Positions 51,365 to 61,200 of a stretch of DNA of 64,000 bases are shown one piece after another. Made by a program: the position numbers and the translations under genes. Position 1 is the stretch's first letter, and every line of letters starts with the position of its first letter. The stretch is from assembly GCA_050174775.1 (NCBI GenBank), contig JBFXJP010000005.1, positions 1 through 64,000 on the forward strand, written 5' to 3'. The DNA comes from CAYPGJ01 sp050174775 (GTDB lineage Bacteria > Planctomycetota > Phycisphaerae > Phycisphaerales > UBA1924). The notes beneath the pieces are model-generated. The model did no database searches. It was not told where the DNA came from and was given only the letters and a program-made list of their open reading frames with translations.

Positions 51365-51663
51365 GGGTGTTCCTGAGCGGAGCTGTTGAGGCTCCGATCG
51401 GGAGGGAGAGACTATATCGGGGCTGGTAGGGGGTCAATGCGCGGGAAAGCGGTGAGAAGGGGGTGGAGAGGGGTTATAGGGCGGAGACCGGGGCTGTTTC
51501 GGGGGGGTAGCGTCGTTGGTCGTCCAGGGCTGTCGGATCGGCAGGAATGGGGGGGCTAGTGCGTGCCTGGAGGGGGTTTGTGGCGGGTGAGTGGGGGTCT
51601 GGAGGGGTGGGGGCGCGGCGCACGGGTTGTTGAGGGGAGGGGAGACACGAGAGGAGGCTATCG
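51365..51663. promoter_or_regulatory. Leader region of clpB
   Basis: About 300 bases between the tRNA and clpB. It must carry the clpB promoter. No CIRCE element and no clear sigma-32 or HrcA-type motif was recognised. The last part contains GAGAGGAGG 8-16 bases before the start, a strong ribosome site. No small gene is supported. Confidence 0.35.
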
Positions 51664-54315
51664 ATGCGAATGGAGCGGTTTACGACGCTGGCCCAGCAGG
51701 CCTTGGCCGAGGCGCAGGGATTGGCAGTGGAGCGGTCGCACGGTGAGGTGGGACCGTTGCATCTGCTGCGCGCGTTGCTGACGGAGGGGCAGGGCGGGAG
51801 TGTGGGAGGGCCTGTGGCATCGATCGTGTCGAAGGCGGGCGCCGAGCCTGCGCGGGTAGCGCAGGTGGTGGATGCGGCGCTGGAGCGTCAGCCGAAGGTG
51901 AGCGGCGCCACGGCGCAGGCGGGCAGACGGTTGATGGAGGCGCTGGCTGGAGCGGACAAGACGGCGCGGGACATGAAAGACTCGTACGTCTCCACGGAGC
52001 ACCTGCTGCTGGCGCTTGCTGAGCAGGCCGGGGAAGCAAAGGAGTTGCTGAGCACGGTGGGGCTGTCACGGAAGGGGTTGTTGGACGCTGTGAAGGGGGT
52101 GCGCGCGGCATCGGGAGTGGAGCACGTGGCGGACCCGGGCGCAGAGAGCACATTTGAGGCGTTGAAGAAGTACAGCATTGACCTCACGGAGAAGGCGCAA
52201 CAGGGGAAGCTGGACCCTGTGATCGGGCGGGATGACGAGATCCGGCGGTGCATGCAGGTGCTGAGCCGCAGGACGAAGAACAACCCGGTGCTGATCGGTG
52301 AGCCGGGTGTGGGGAAGACGGCGGTGGTGGAGGGGTTGGCGCAGCGGATCGTGAACCGGGATTGTCCGGAGTCGATGCGCGAGGCGCGGATCGTGGCGCT
52401 GGACGTAGGGGCGTTGTTGGCCGGCGCGAAGTACCGGGGCGAGTTTGAGGAGCGGCTCAAGGCGGTGCTGCGCGAGGTGGTGGCTTCGGAAGGCAGCATC
52501 ATTCTGTTCATCGATGAGTTGCACACGATCGTGGGCGCGGGGCAGGCGGAGGGGGCGGTGTCGGCGGGGAATCTGCTGAAGCCGGCATTGGCGCGTGGCG
52601 AGTTGCGGTGCATCGGGGCGACAACGCTGGATGAGTACCGCAAGCACATCGAGAAGGACGCGGCGTTCGAGCGGCGCTTCCAGCCGGTGTATGTGGATCA
52701 GCCGAGCGTCGAGGACACGATCGCGATCTTGCGCGGCTTGAAGCCGAGGTACGAGGCGCATCACGGGGTGCGGATCCTGGACTCGGCGCTCGTGTCGGCG
52801 GCGCGGCTGAGCCAGCGGTACATCACGGAGCGGTTTCTGCCGGACAAGGCGATCGACCTGATTGATGAGTCTGCGTCACGGCTGCGGATCGAGAACGACT
52901 CGATGCCGACGGAGCTGGACGAGTTGCGCCGGCGAATCATGCAGTTGGAGATCGAGAAGAATGCGCTCGAGTTGGAGGCGAAGGAAGCGGGCGGCACGGG
53001 GGCAGAGCAGGCGCGGAAGGGGTTGGCTCGCGTGGAGCAGGAGCTCGCGGAGCTGAACGAGCGGAATCGGGGGCTGACGGCGCGATGGGAGGAGGAGAAG
53101 GGGCTGCTGGATGAGGTGAAGGGGGTGCGCGAGGAGATCGAGAGCAAGCAGGTGGAGCTGGAGCAGGCGCAGCGTCGGGGGGATCTGGAGGCCGCGGCGC
53201 GGATCAAGTACGGGGAGATGCGGGAGTTATCGCGTCGGCTGGAGGAGGCGGAGGCGGCGCTGGAGGCTCGCGCGAGCAAGGGGGAAATGATGGTGCGCGA
53301 GGACGTGGACGCGGAGGCTGTGGCCGAGGTGGTCGCGAAATGGACGGGTATCCCGGTGTCGCGGCTCGTGGAGGGTGAACGGGAGAAGCTGACGCGGATG
53401 GAGGGAGAGATCGGCAAGCGCGTGGTCGGGCAGGCGGCCGCGGTGCGCGCGGTGTCGGACGCGGTGCGGAGGTCTCGCGCAGGGCTGGGCGATCAGGCTC
53501 GTCCGGTGGGAAGTTTTCTGTTCCTGGGGCCGACGGGTGTGGGGAAGACGGAGTTGTGCAAGGCGCTCGCCGAGTTCCTGTTCGACACGGAGCAGGCGAT
53601 GGTGCGGATCGACATGTCGGAGTTCATGGAGAAGCACTCAGTGGCGCGGCTGATCGGGGCGCCTCCGGGGTATGTGGGGTATGAGGAGGGCGGGCGGCTG
53701 ACGGAGGCGATCCGTCGGAGGCCGTATGCCGTGGTGTTGCTGGACGAGATCGAGAAGGCGCACCCGGATGTCTTCAACGTGCTGCTCCAGGTGCTGGATG
53801 ACGGCCGTCTTACGGATGGTCAGGGGCGGACGGTGGACTTCAAGAACACCATCATCGTGATGACGAGCAATATCGGGAGCCAGCAGATTCAGGAGTTGAC
53901 GGGGCGCGGCGCGGAGGACTGGGAGATCGAGGCCGCGGCGCGGGAGCAGTTGAAGGGGTTCATGCGTCCGGAGCTGTTGAACCGGATCGACGAGACGATC
54001 ATCTTCCATCAGCTCAAGCGCGAGGAGATCGCGCGGATCGTGGGGCTGCAGCTGGGGAGGCTGCGCGAGCGGCTCGCACAGCGGGAGATCACACTGGAGG
54101 TGACGGAGGGCGCGGTGGAGGCGATTGCGAGCGAAGGGTGGGACCCGTCGTTCGGGGCGCGTCCGCTGAAGCGTGTGATCCAGCAGCGGATCGAGAACGC
54201 GCTGGCTTCGAGGATGGTGGCGGGAGAGATCGCGGACGGCGCGACGGTGAAGGTGGATTACGTGGGGAAGACGTTCACCTTCGAGGGCGCGGGGGCGCAG
54301 CGAAAGGCGGGGTAA
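51664..54315 (+). CDS. clpB: AAA+ disaggregase ClpB
   Basis: The 883-residue hexameric chaperone. The N-domain has two Clp_N repeats (1-150). AAA-1 has Walker A GEPGVGKT (212-219) and Walker B SIILFIDELHTIVGAG. The coiled-coil middle domain spans about 410-535 (RRIMQLEIEKNALELEAKEA, LEQAQRRGDLEAAARI), the length typical of ClpB and not ClpC. AAA-2 has GPTGVGKT (622-629) and VVLLDEIEKAHPDVFNVLLQ, and the FGARPLKRVIQ sensor-2 region is near the end. It works with DnaK to rescue aggregated proteins. The strong ribosome site is placed for ATG 51664. Confidence 0.95.
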   Translation: MRMERFTTLAQQALAEAQGLAVERSHGEVGPLHLLRALLTEGQGGSVGGPVASIVSKAGAEPARVAQVVDAALERQPKVSGATAQAGRRLMEALAGADKTARDMKDSYVSTEHLLLALAEQAGEAKELLSTVGLSRKGLLDAVKGVRAASGVEHVADPGAESTFEALKKYSIDLTEKAQQGKLDPVIGRDDEIRRCMQVLSRRTKNNPVLIGEPGVGKTAVVEGLAQRIVNRDCPESMREARIVALDVGALLAGAKYRGEFEERLKAVLREVVASEGSIILFIDELHTIVGAGQAEGAVSAGNLLKPALARGELRCIGATTLDEYRKHIEKDAAFERRFQPVYVDQPSVEDTIAILRGLKPRYEAHHGVRILDSALVSAARLSQRYITERFLPDKAIDLIDESASRLRIENDSMPTELDELRRRIMQLEIEKNALELEAKEAGGTGAEQARKGLARVEQELAELNERNRGLTARWEEEKGLLDEVKGVREEIESKQVELEQAQRRGDLEAAARIKYGEMRELSRRLEEAEAALEARASKGEMMVREDVDAEAVAEVVAKWTGIPVSRLVEGEREKLTRMEGEIGKRVVGQAAAVRAVSDAVRRSRAGLGDQARPVGSFLFLGPTGVGKTELCKALAEFLFDTEQAMVRIDMSEFMEKHSVARLIGAPPGYVGYEEGGRLTEAIRRRPYAVVLLDEIEKAHPDVFNVLLQVLDDGRLTDGQGRTVDFKNTIIVMTSNIGSQQIQELTGRGAEDWEIEAAAREQLKGFMRPELLNRIDETIIFHQLKREEIARIVGLQLGRLRERLAQREITLEVTEGAVEAIASEGWDPSFGARPLKRVIQQRIENALASRMVAGEIADGATVKVDYVGKTFTFEGAGAQRKAG

Positions 54316-54333
54316 TCATGTCGCATGGCTGGA

Positions 54334-56661
54334 TCAGCTCGCGGCGCCGGACTTGGGACGGCGCTCGGTCTTCTCGGCGGTGCTGGGGTAGGCGATGCGA
54401 GCGTGGTAGATGGAGTTGAGCGACTTGATGATGCTCTGCTCGATGATGTGAATCTCGCGGAGCGTGATGTCGCACTCGTCGAACTGGCCGTCGGTGAGGC
54501 GCATGCCGGAGATGGCGCCGACGAGGGATTCGATGCGGGCGGGGGTGGGCTCGGCGAGAGCGCGTGAGGCGGATTCGATGGCGTCACAGAGCATGAGTAT
54601 GGCGGCTTCCTTCGTGCGCGGTCTTGGGCCGGGGTAGCGATAGCCGAACTCTTCAGGCTCGTTGGCGTCGGGGGCTTCACCGGCCTGCTCGCGGGCACGG
54701 TTGTAGAAGTATTCGACGAGCGTGGTGCCGTGGTGGGACTCGATGTAGTGCTGAATGGAACGGGGGAGGTTGTGTTCGCGGGCGAGCTCCATGCCGTCCT
54801 TGACGTGGCCCACGATGACGAGGAGGGACATCGCGGGAGAGAGTCGGTCGTGGCGCGAGACGCCGCGGGCCTGGTTTTCGACGAAGTACTGGGGTTTGTT
54901 CATCTTGCCGATGTCGTGGTAGAGGGCGCCGACGTGGAGGTGGAGGGAGTCGGCGCCGACGGCATCGGCTGCAGCTTCGGCGAGTGAGGCGACGGTCATG
55001 GAGTGGGTGTAGGTGCCGGGGGCGCGCTGCGCGAGTTCGCGGAGTAGGGGGTGGCGGGTGTCGCGCAGCTCCATGAGGGTCATGCCCGTGACGGCGTCGA
55101 ACGCGCGTTCGATGACGGGGAGAACGCCGAGGGTGACGAAGGCGACGAGGAGGGCTGCGACCGCGGCTTGGGACGCATCGGCGAGAGCGTCGCGGAAGAC
55201 CGCTTCGGCAAGCGCGTTGGGGGGCATTTCGACGAGCGTGCCTGCGAGGGAGGCGAGGGCCATGGCCGCGGCTGTGACGAGACCGGCGGAGACGACGGAG
55301 CGGCGGTTGCGGATTTCACGGAGGCGCCAGACGACAGCCACGACGCCTGCGAGAGCTGTGAAGAAGAGGGAGGGTGTGGCGGAGACGGCGAGGGTGAGAA
55401 CGAGGGCTGCAGCCGCGGCGAAGGCGAGGGCGAAGCGCTGCCCGAAGGCGATGACGACGGCGACGGCAAGGAAGACGGCGGGGGCTGCGACGGCAAGTGT
55501 GGTGAGTGCGGGGGAGATGAGGGCGCTGGCGCAGGAAAGCGCGATCGAGCCTGCAACGATGGCTGCGAGTGAGATGAGGCGGCGCGGGTCGTGGAAGGTT
55601 TTGGGGGCAAAGAGGAGTGTGTAGCCGGCGAGGCCGAGGGCGAGGAGCGCGGAGAGAAGGACGAGGCCGAGACGTGTGGACCAGATGCGCCACCACGCGC
55701 CCTGGGCGTGCCACGCGCGCATCTCGCGGCTGAGGCGATCGCGCGTGGTTTCGGTGATGGTTTCGCCGCGGCGGACGAGAGCATCACCGCGCTGGAAGAC
55801 GATCATCTCGGGCTTCACGGCCGCGGCGGAGGCGTCCTGGAGCCGACGGGTTTCGGTGTCGTCGTAGGAGAAGGTGGGACGGGCTGAGCGAACGAGACGT
55901 GCAACGACGGCGGGCTGGACATCGCGGCCGAACCCGGCCTGACGGACGATGTGCGCCATCGCGGCGTCGAAGGACTCGGAGCCGACAGCGACCATCGCGC
56001 TCTCGTGGACGCGCTTGGATGGTTTGTCCCACGCGCGGAGTTCGACAACGTCGTTCTGGGAGATCGTTTCGAGCTGGACGGTCTCGGGCGTGACGAGCGG
56101 GGTCTGCTTGAGGATGTCCAAGAGTTCGCGGACGGCGCCCTTCCAGTTGGCGGAAACCTCGCCTGCAGCGTCGATACGGGAGCGGATCGCGAGAAGGAGT
56201 TCGTCGTTCAGCGCGAACGCGTCGCGGATCTCGGGGGCGACCTTGTCGAGGGCGTCGGCTTCGACGAGCGAGGCGGGGAGACGGGTAAGGCTCGTTTCGA
56301 TAGCTTCGAGCGCAGCACGATCGGCAACGTACACGCGCGGAGTGTTGACACGCTCGAACTCGCGACGCTTCTGGGTGGCGGCGACATCCTCGACTGAGAA
56401 GTCGACTCGAGAGAGGCGTGTGTCCGGCGCGAGGCGGCCGGCCGGAGGGACGAGGCGTTCGCGCGCGGCGATGAGAGAGAGGGACACGATGGCGATAAAG
56501 ATGAGTGCGAGAATGGCGAGCGAAGTGGTCTCCGGACGGCGAAGGAGTTCACGCCACCTGGACACGGCGCGGAAGGAGATGCGCCGCGACTCTCGTGCGG
56601 CACGGCGCGCGGACCCGGTCTTCGCACGACGCCAGGGGGATGAGGAGGGAGCCTCAGGCAT
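54334..56661 (-). CDS. pgpH: 7TM-7TMR HD-domain phosphohydrolase (PgpH type)
   Basis: Length 775. An N-terminal membrane helix is followed by the extracytoplasmic 7TMR-HDED domain (residues about 70-310), seven membrane helices (330-500), and a C-terminal cytoplasmic HD domain: RAPGTYTHSMTVASLAEAA, LHVGALYHDIGKMNKPQYFV (the HD pair) and SHHGTTLVEYFYNRA. PgpH enzymes hydrolyse cyclic di-AMP to pApA. Overlaps phoH by 8 bases (phoH stop within its start), matching the common phoH-pgpH order; ybeY, usually next, is replaced here by the convergent clpB. Confidence 0.93.
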   Translation of the reverse strand: MPEAPSSSPWRRAKTGSARRAARESRRISFRAVSRWRELLRRPETTSLAILALIFIAIVSLSLIAARERLVPPAGRLAPDTRLSRVDFSVEDVAATQKRREFERVNTPRVYVADRAALEAIETSLTRLPASLVEADALDKVAPEIRDAFALNDELLLAIRSRIDAAGEVSANWKGAVRELLDILKQTPLVTPETVQLETISQNDVVELRAWDKPSKRVHESAMVAVGSESFDAAMAHIVRQAGFGRDVQPAVVARLVRSARPTFSYDDTETRRLQDASAAAVKPEMIVFQRGDALVRRGETITETTRDRLSREMRAWHAQGAWWRIWSTRLGLVLLSALLALGLAGYTLLFAPKTFHDPRRLISLAAIVAGSIALSCASALISPALTTLAVAAPAVFLAVAVVIAFGQRFALAFAAAAALVLTLAVSATPSLFFTALAGVVAVVWRLREIRNRRSVVSAGLVTAAAMALASLAGTLVEMPPNALAEAVFRDALADASQAAVAALLVAFVTLGVLPVIERAFDAVTGMTLMELRDTRHPLLRELAQRAPGTYTHSMTVASLAEAAADAVGADSLHLHVGALYHDIGKMNKPQYFVENQARGVSRHDRLSPAMSLLVIVGHVKDGMELAREHNLPRSIQHYIESHHGTTLVEYFYNRAREQAGEAPDANEPEEFGYRYPGPRPRTKEAAILMLCDAIESASRALAEPTPARIESLVGAISGMRLTDGQFDECDITLREIHIIEQSIIKSLNSIYHARIAYPSTAEKTERRPKSGAAS

Positions 56662-57682
56662 GATCTGCGCGTCCGTTGGAATCGCCTGGCGGGTCGTCGG
56701 GATCGGCGCCGTAGGCCTCGACGATGCGCTGGACCAATGAGTGACGGACGATGTCCTCGCGGTCTAGAGCGAGGAAGGCCACTCCTTGGGTGCGGCGCAG
56801 CCGACGCGCGGCGTCGATGAGTCCGGAGTCGCGCGGGTCGGGGAGGTCGACCTGCGTCGTGTCCCCGGTGACGATCATCTTCGAGCCCTGTCCCATGCGG
56901 GTCAGGAACATGTGCATCTGGCCCTTGGTGGTGTTCTGGGCCTCGTCAAGGATGATGACGGCGTGGTTGAGTGTGCGGCCGCGCATGAAGGCGAGCGGGG
57001 CGACCTCGATGACGTCGTTGAAGACCAGACGCTTGAGGGTCTGGTAGTCCATCATGTCGTGGAGGGCGTCGAAGAGGGGGCGGAGATAGGGATGAACCTT
57101 GGCTTGCATGTCGCCCGGGAGGAAGCCGAGTTTTTCGCCGGCTTCGACCGCGGGACGGACGAGCACGACTTTGCGAACGGCGCCAGCGCGAAGAAGGTGT
57201 ACGGCGGAAGCAACGGCGAGGTATGTCTTGCCGGAGCCGGCGGGGCCGGAGCAGAAAACGAGGTCGTGCTGGTGGATGGCTTCGACATAGGCGGCCTGGT
57301 TGAGGCTGCGCGGACGAACGGGGCGGCCCGCGACGCGGACGTTCAGTTCGCCGGTCCAGGTCGGAGTGGGCGCGGTGGGACCGAGATCGGTGAAGGAGCT
57401 ATCGCCGTTGGTGTGTGATACTTCGACGCGGGAGGCGGCGTCTGCGATGGCGCCGAGGACTTCGCGCCGCGAGAGCGGCGTATCAGGGGGAGCATCGGCG
57501 AGCCGTTCGAGCACGAGCCGTGCGGCCTGGACAGAGCCCGGGTCGCCGGAGACGTGGACAGAGTCCTCGCGCGCGGCGATGTTGACGCCGAGGGCTTCCC
57601 GGATCATCTTGAGGTTTCGATCGGCGGCGCCGAGGACGGCTACGCGGTCCGCCCCACGAGGCACACGTACGGTGACATTCAC
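56654..57682 (-). CDS. phoH: PhoH-family ATPase
   Basis: The 342-residue protein has a KH-like N-terminal region (VAVLGAADRNLKMIREALGV and NIAAREDSVHVSGDPGSVQA), then the PhoH P-loop core: VFCSGPAGSGKTYLAVASAV (Walker A 146-153), VLVRPAVEAGEKLGFLPGDM, ELAPLAFMRGRTLNHAVII-type region (seen as EVAPLAFMRGRTLNHAVIIL) and LDEAQNTTKGQMHMFLTR. The GTG at 57682 is preferred because AGGAG precedes it by 10 bases. The family is linked to RNA metabolism and phosphate starvation. Coupled to pgpH. Confidence 0.93.
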   Translation of the reverse strand: MNVTVRVPRGADRVAVLGAADRNLKMIREALGVNIAAREDSVHVSGDPGSVQAARLVLERLADAPPDTPLSRREVLGAIADAASRVEVSHTNGDSSFTDLGPTAPTPTWTGELNVRVAGRPVRPRSLNQAAYVEAIHQHDLVFCSGPAGSGKTYLAVASAVHLLRAGAVRKVVLVRPAVEAGEKLGFLPGDMQAKVHPYLRPLFDALHDMMDYQTLKRLVFNDVIEVAPLAFMRGRTLNHAVIILDEAQNTTKGQMHMFLTRMGQGSKMIVTGDTTQVDLPDPRDSGLIDAARRLRRTQGVAFLALDREDIVRHSLVQRIVEAYGADPDDPPGDSNGRADHA

Positions 57683-57806
57683 TCGACGACTACTCCTGCG
57701 CAGGCCTTGGACGCGGCGCAAACGCGCTTGGCGTCGGAAGGGGCGCGATTCCCACCTGAGACATCGGCATTCTACGCGGAGCGTTTATGGGGTCGATGCG
57801 TTTTCG

Positions 57807-58187
57807 GTGCGTGGTTTTCGGACGCTGATCGGTGTTCTGGCGATGCTGATCGGGTTGGCCGCGTGTGGAGGGGGCGTGCAGCGGAGCGCGATTCCTGCGC
57901 GGATCGGATGGGGAGACGTGGATGCGGCGGTGCGGGTTGCGGCATCGGGACTGGACATCGCCGTGCTGCGCGTGGTCGAGGAGAGCGAGCGGGTCCGTGT
58001 GTACGAGCTGACGACCATTCGGGATGAGCCTGGGAGGTTGCGTGTTGAGTGGCACGGGGAGGCGTTGGAGGAGGTAGATGTTCGTATGGCGGAGATGACG
58101 TGCCGGCTGACGAGGTTCGGCGATCCCGCGCGCGAGCGCGCGTTCGTCGAGACCGTGCGTTCGTGGCGAGCAACGCAGTCGAGGTAA
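57807..58187 (+). CDS. Small lipoprotein
   Basis: The 126-residue protein has an N-terminal signal with lipobox LAAC (Cys20) followed by GGGVQRSAIP. The mature part has no family I recognise; it contains WGDVDAAVRVAASGLDIAV, LRVVEESERVRVYELTTIRD and a compact C-terminus RLTRFGDPARERAFVETV. GTG 57807 is the only in-frame start that gives the lipobox. Upstream is divergent phoH and downstream convergent dnaE with 19 bases between. Confidence 0.68.
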   Translation: MRGFRTLIGVLAMLIGLAACGGGVQRSAIPARIGWGDVDAAVRVAASGLDIAVLRVVEESERVRVYELTTIRDEPGRLRVEWHGEALEEVDVRMAEMTCRLTRFGDPARERAFVETVRSWRATQSR

Positions 58188-58206
58188 TCGGACATGGTCG
58201 GTGGAA

Positions 58207-61200
58207 TCAGCCGGCGTACGGGGGTGACTGGTTGCGATCGCGCTTCCATGGGGGATCGCGGCGTTTGACCTTCGGGGGCGCGGGCACGAGGCGCGCGTTG
58301 CCCTTGCCGACGATCTCTTCGAGACGGCGCACGGTCTCAAGCGTCGGGAGGAGACGTGTCGAGGGAGATTCGAGCTGGATCGCGCGTCGTGAGGATATGA
58401 GGACCAACTCCAGCGGGGCCGAACGTTCATGGGCGCTGTCGGGCGCCAGCGCGGGGATCGACTTTGCGAGCATCTGGAGTGTCGGAGAGGCCTGGCCGTT
58501 CAACTTACGCTCATCGATGATGACGCGAACGCGGGAGGCAAGCCGGTCACAGGCGGAATCTATGGGCGCGGCGTCTTCGACGATGATCTGTGGCTCACCA
58601 CGGGCGCGGTCGACGGCGCCGCAGAGGAAAAGGATGGAGTCGGCTGCAAGCTTGCCGTTGAGTCGCGCGGAGAGTTCCTCGAATGCCTGGGGGAACAGAA
58701 CGGCTTCGATCGAGCCGGTGAGATCTTCGAACGAGAGGATGGCCATGCGTCCACCGTTGCGTGTGGTGATGGAGCGGATGGACTTGATCATGCCGCCGAC
58801 GACGATCGGGGAGTCATGAGGGAGCGACTTGGCGCGTGTGCAGTCGGCGCTGCTGAGTGAGTCAATGAGTTCATGACAGGCTTCCAACGGGTGTGAGGAG
58901 ACATAGAAGCCTAGTGCGGCCTTCTCGCGCGCCAGTGTTTCTCGCTCATCCCACGCGCGGACCTGAATAAGCGGGGTCGGGGGGGCGGTGAGCTTCGTGT
59001 CTGCGCCGCCACCAAAGAGAGAGGATTGCCCGGCGGCGCGATCTTTCGCGAGAGACTGACCCGCTGCGATAGCGGGCTCGATGGAGGCAAGGACCGCAGC
59101 GCGGTCGTGCTTGGAGTGAACGGAGTCGAAGGCGCCGGCGCAAACAAGCGCTTCGAGTGTGGCCTTGGTCACTGCGGTCTCTGCGCCCGGAGGAACGCGC
59201 TCGCCGAAATCGAAGATGGAGGCGAACGGTCCGTGCTTTGTGCGCTCCGCGACGATGGCGGAGGCAGCGCGCTCGCCGGCGCCACGGATGGCGCGCAGGC
59301 CGAAACGGATATGGCCGTGCTCCGCGTCGTGCGGCTCCTTCTCGTCGAAGACGACCGTGAAGTCGACGGCTGAGGTGTTCACGTCGGGCGGCCGGACATC
59401 GACGCCGACTTTGCCGCTGAGGAAGCGGGTGGTCTTACAGTCGGCGACGTACCTGATCCACTCGTCGACCTTGAGGGCGCCCGATTCGTACGTGAGAAAC
59501 GCGGCCATGTACTGGTTGGGGAAGTACGTCTTCAGGTACGCGGTGTGATAGGCGAGGAGGGCGTAGGCTGTGGAGTGGGACTTGTTGAAGCCGTAGCCGG
59601 CGAATTTCAGGATGAGATCAAAGAGATCGCCCGCGGCGCGTGCGTTGAGACCGTTGGACTTCGCGCCTTCGATGAAAAGCGGGCGCGCGGCGTCGATGGT
59701 TTTCTGCTTCTTCTTGCTGATGGCTTTGATCAGCGTGTACGCCTCACGGAGCGGCACGCCTCCCAGCTCGTGGCAGATCTGCATGACCTGCTCCTGGTAG
59801 ACCATGACGCCATATGTCTCGGCAGTGTGCCGGTCGACGATCGGATGGACTGTGGGGATGGGTTCCAGCTTGTGCTTGCGCTTGCAGTAATCGGGGATGA
59901 GGTCCATCGGACCGGGGCGGAAAAGAGCGTTCGCAGCGATAAGATCCCCGAGCCTGTCGGGCTTCATCTCGGCAAGGAGACGGCGCATCCCACCGGATTC
60001 GAACTGGAACACCCCCGAGGTATCGGCCCGCTGGAAGAGCTCGTAGACGCGCGGGTCGGAGAGGGAGATGCGATCGAGGTCGAGGGGATGCGGTCCGCGG
60101 TCGTCCGATGAGCGGCCGACGGCGCGCCAGATCTCGTTCTCGGGGAGGGTTTGCGTGATGAGTTCGCGTGCGCGTTCGACCACGGAGAGGGTGCGCAGGC
60201 CCAGGAAGTCCATCTTGAGAAGCCCGACCTTCTCGCAGGTAGGGCCGTCCCACTGTGTGACGACGTCGTCGTTGCCGGACTGTTTGCAGAGCGGGACGAT
60301 CTCGTGGAGGGGGCGTGTCGCGACAATGACGCCGGCGGCATGGACGGAGGAATGGCGTGCCTGGCCTTCGAGGGTGCGCGCTGTGTCGATGAGTCGTCGA
60401 ACGTTGGCATCGTTGTCGTAGGTCTTCTTGAGATCGGGCTCTTGCTCCAAGGCCTGGTCGAGGGTGATGTTGAGCGTTTCGGGAACGAGCTTGGCAATGC
60501 GATCAACGTCGGGCAGGGGAAGGCCCATGACGCGGCCGACGTCGCGGACGGCGGCGCGGGCCTTCAGGGTCCCGAAGGTGATGATCTGCGCAACGTGGCC
60601 GTATTTCTCGCGGACGTACGAGATGACGTCCTGCCTGCGATCCTGACAGAGATCGACGTCGATATCGGGGTACTCGGAGCGGTCGGGGTCGGTGAAGCGC
60701 TCGAAGAGGAGGCCGTAGCGAACGGGACAGGCGTTCGAGAGGCCTAGGCAGTATCCGACCATGGTGCCGACGCCGGAGCCGCGGGCCATGGCGGGGATGC
60801 CGCGCTGGCGTCCCCAGTTGACGAAGTCCCAGACGATGAGGAAGTAGGCGGAAATGTGCTTGTCAGCGAGGATGTTGAGTTCGCGTTCGAGGCGTGCGCG
60901 GATGACGGCCTTCTCGTCGCGCGATCGGGGGGAGGGAGAGGTGGGCGCATCGTCCGCATCTTCCAGGATGGCGCCGCCGTAGCGCCAGACGAGCCCGGCC
61001 TCGGAGAGTTCGCGGAGCGCGGCGTCTGCGTCGCTCTTGATCTTGGCGCGTTCCGCTTCATCGTCGGGGGACGCCTGGTAGGGCTCGATGATGACCTGAT
61101 CGCAGCGACGGCGATACCACGCGGTGACATCTTCCTTGCCATTCCATGGCGCGGGCTTGCCTTCGCGACGGACGCGTACTGCGGGGGCATGGTTATCGAA

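Noticed and set aside
51365..51663. A CIRCE or other heat-shock operator before clpB.
   Set aside because: No TTAGCACTC inverted repeat or similar element was found.
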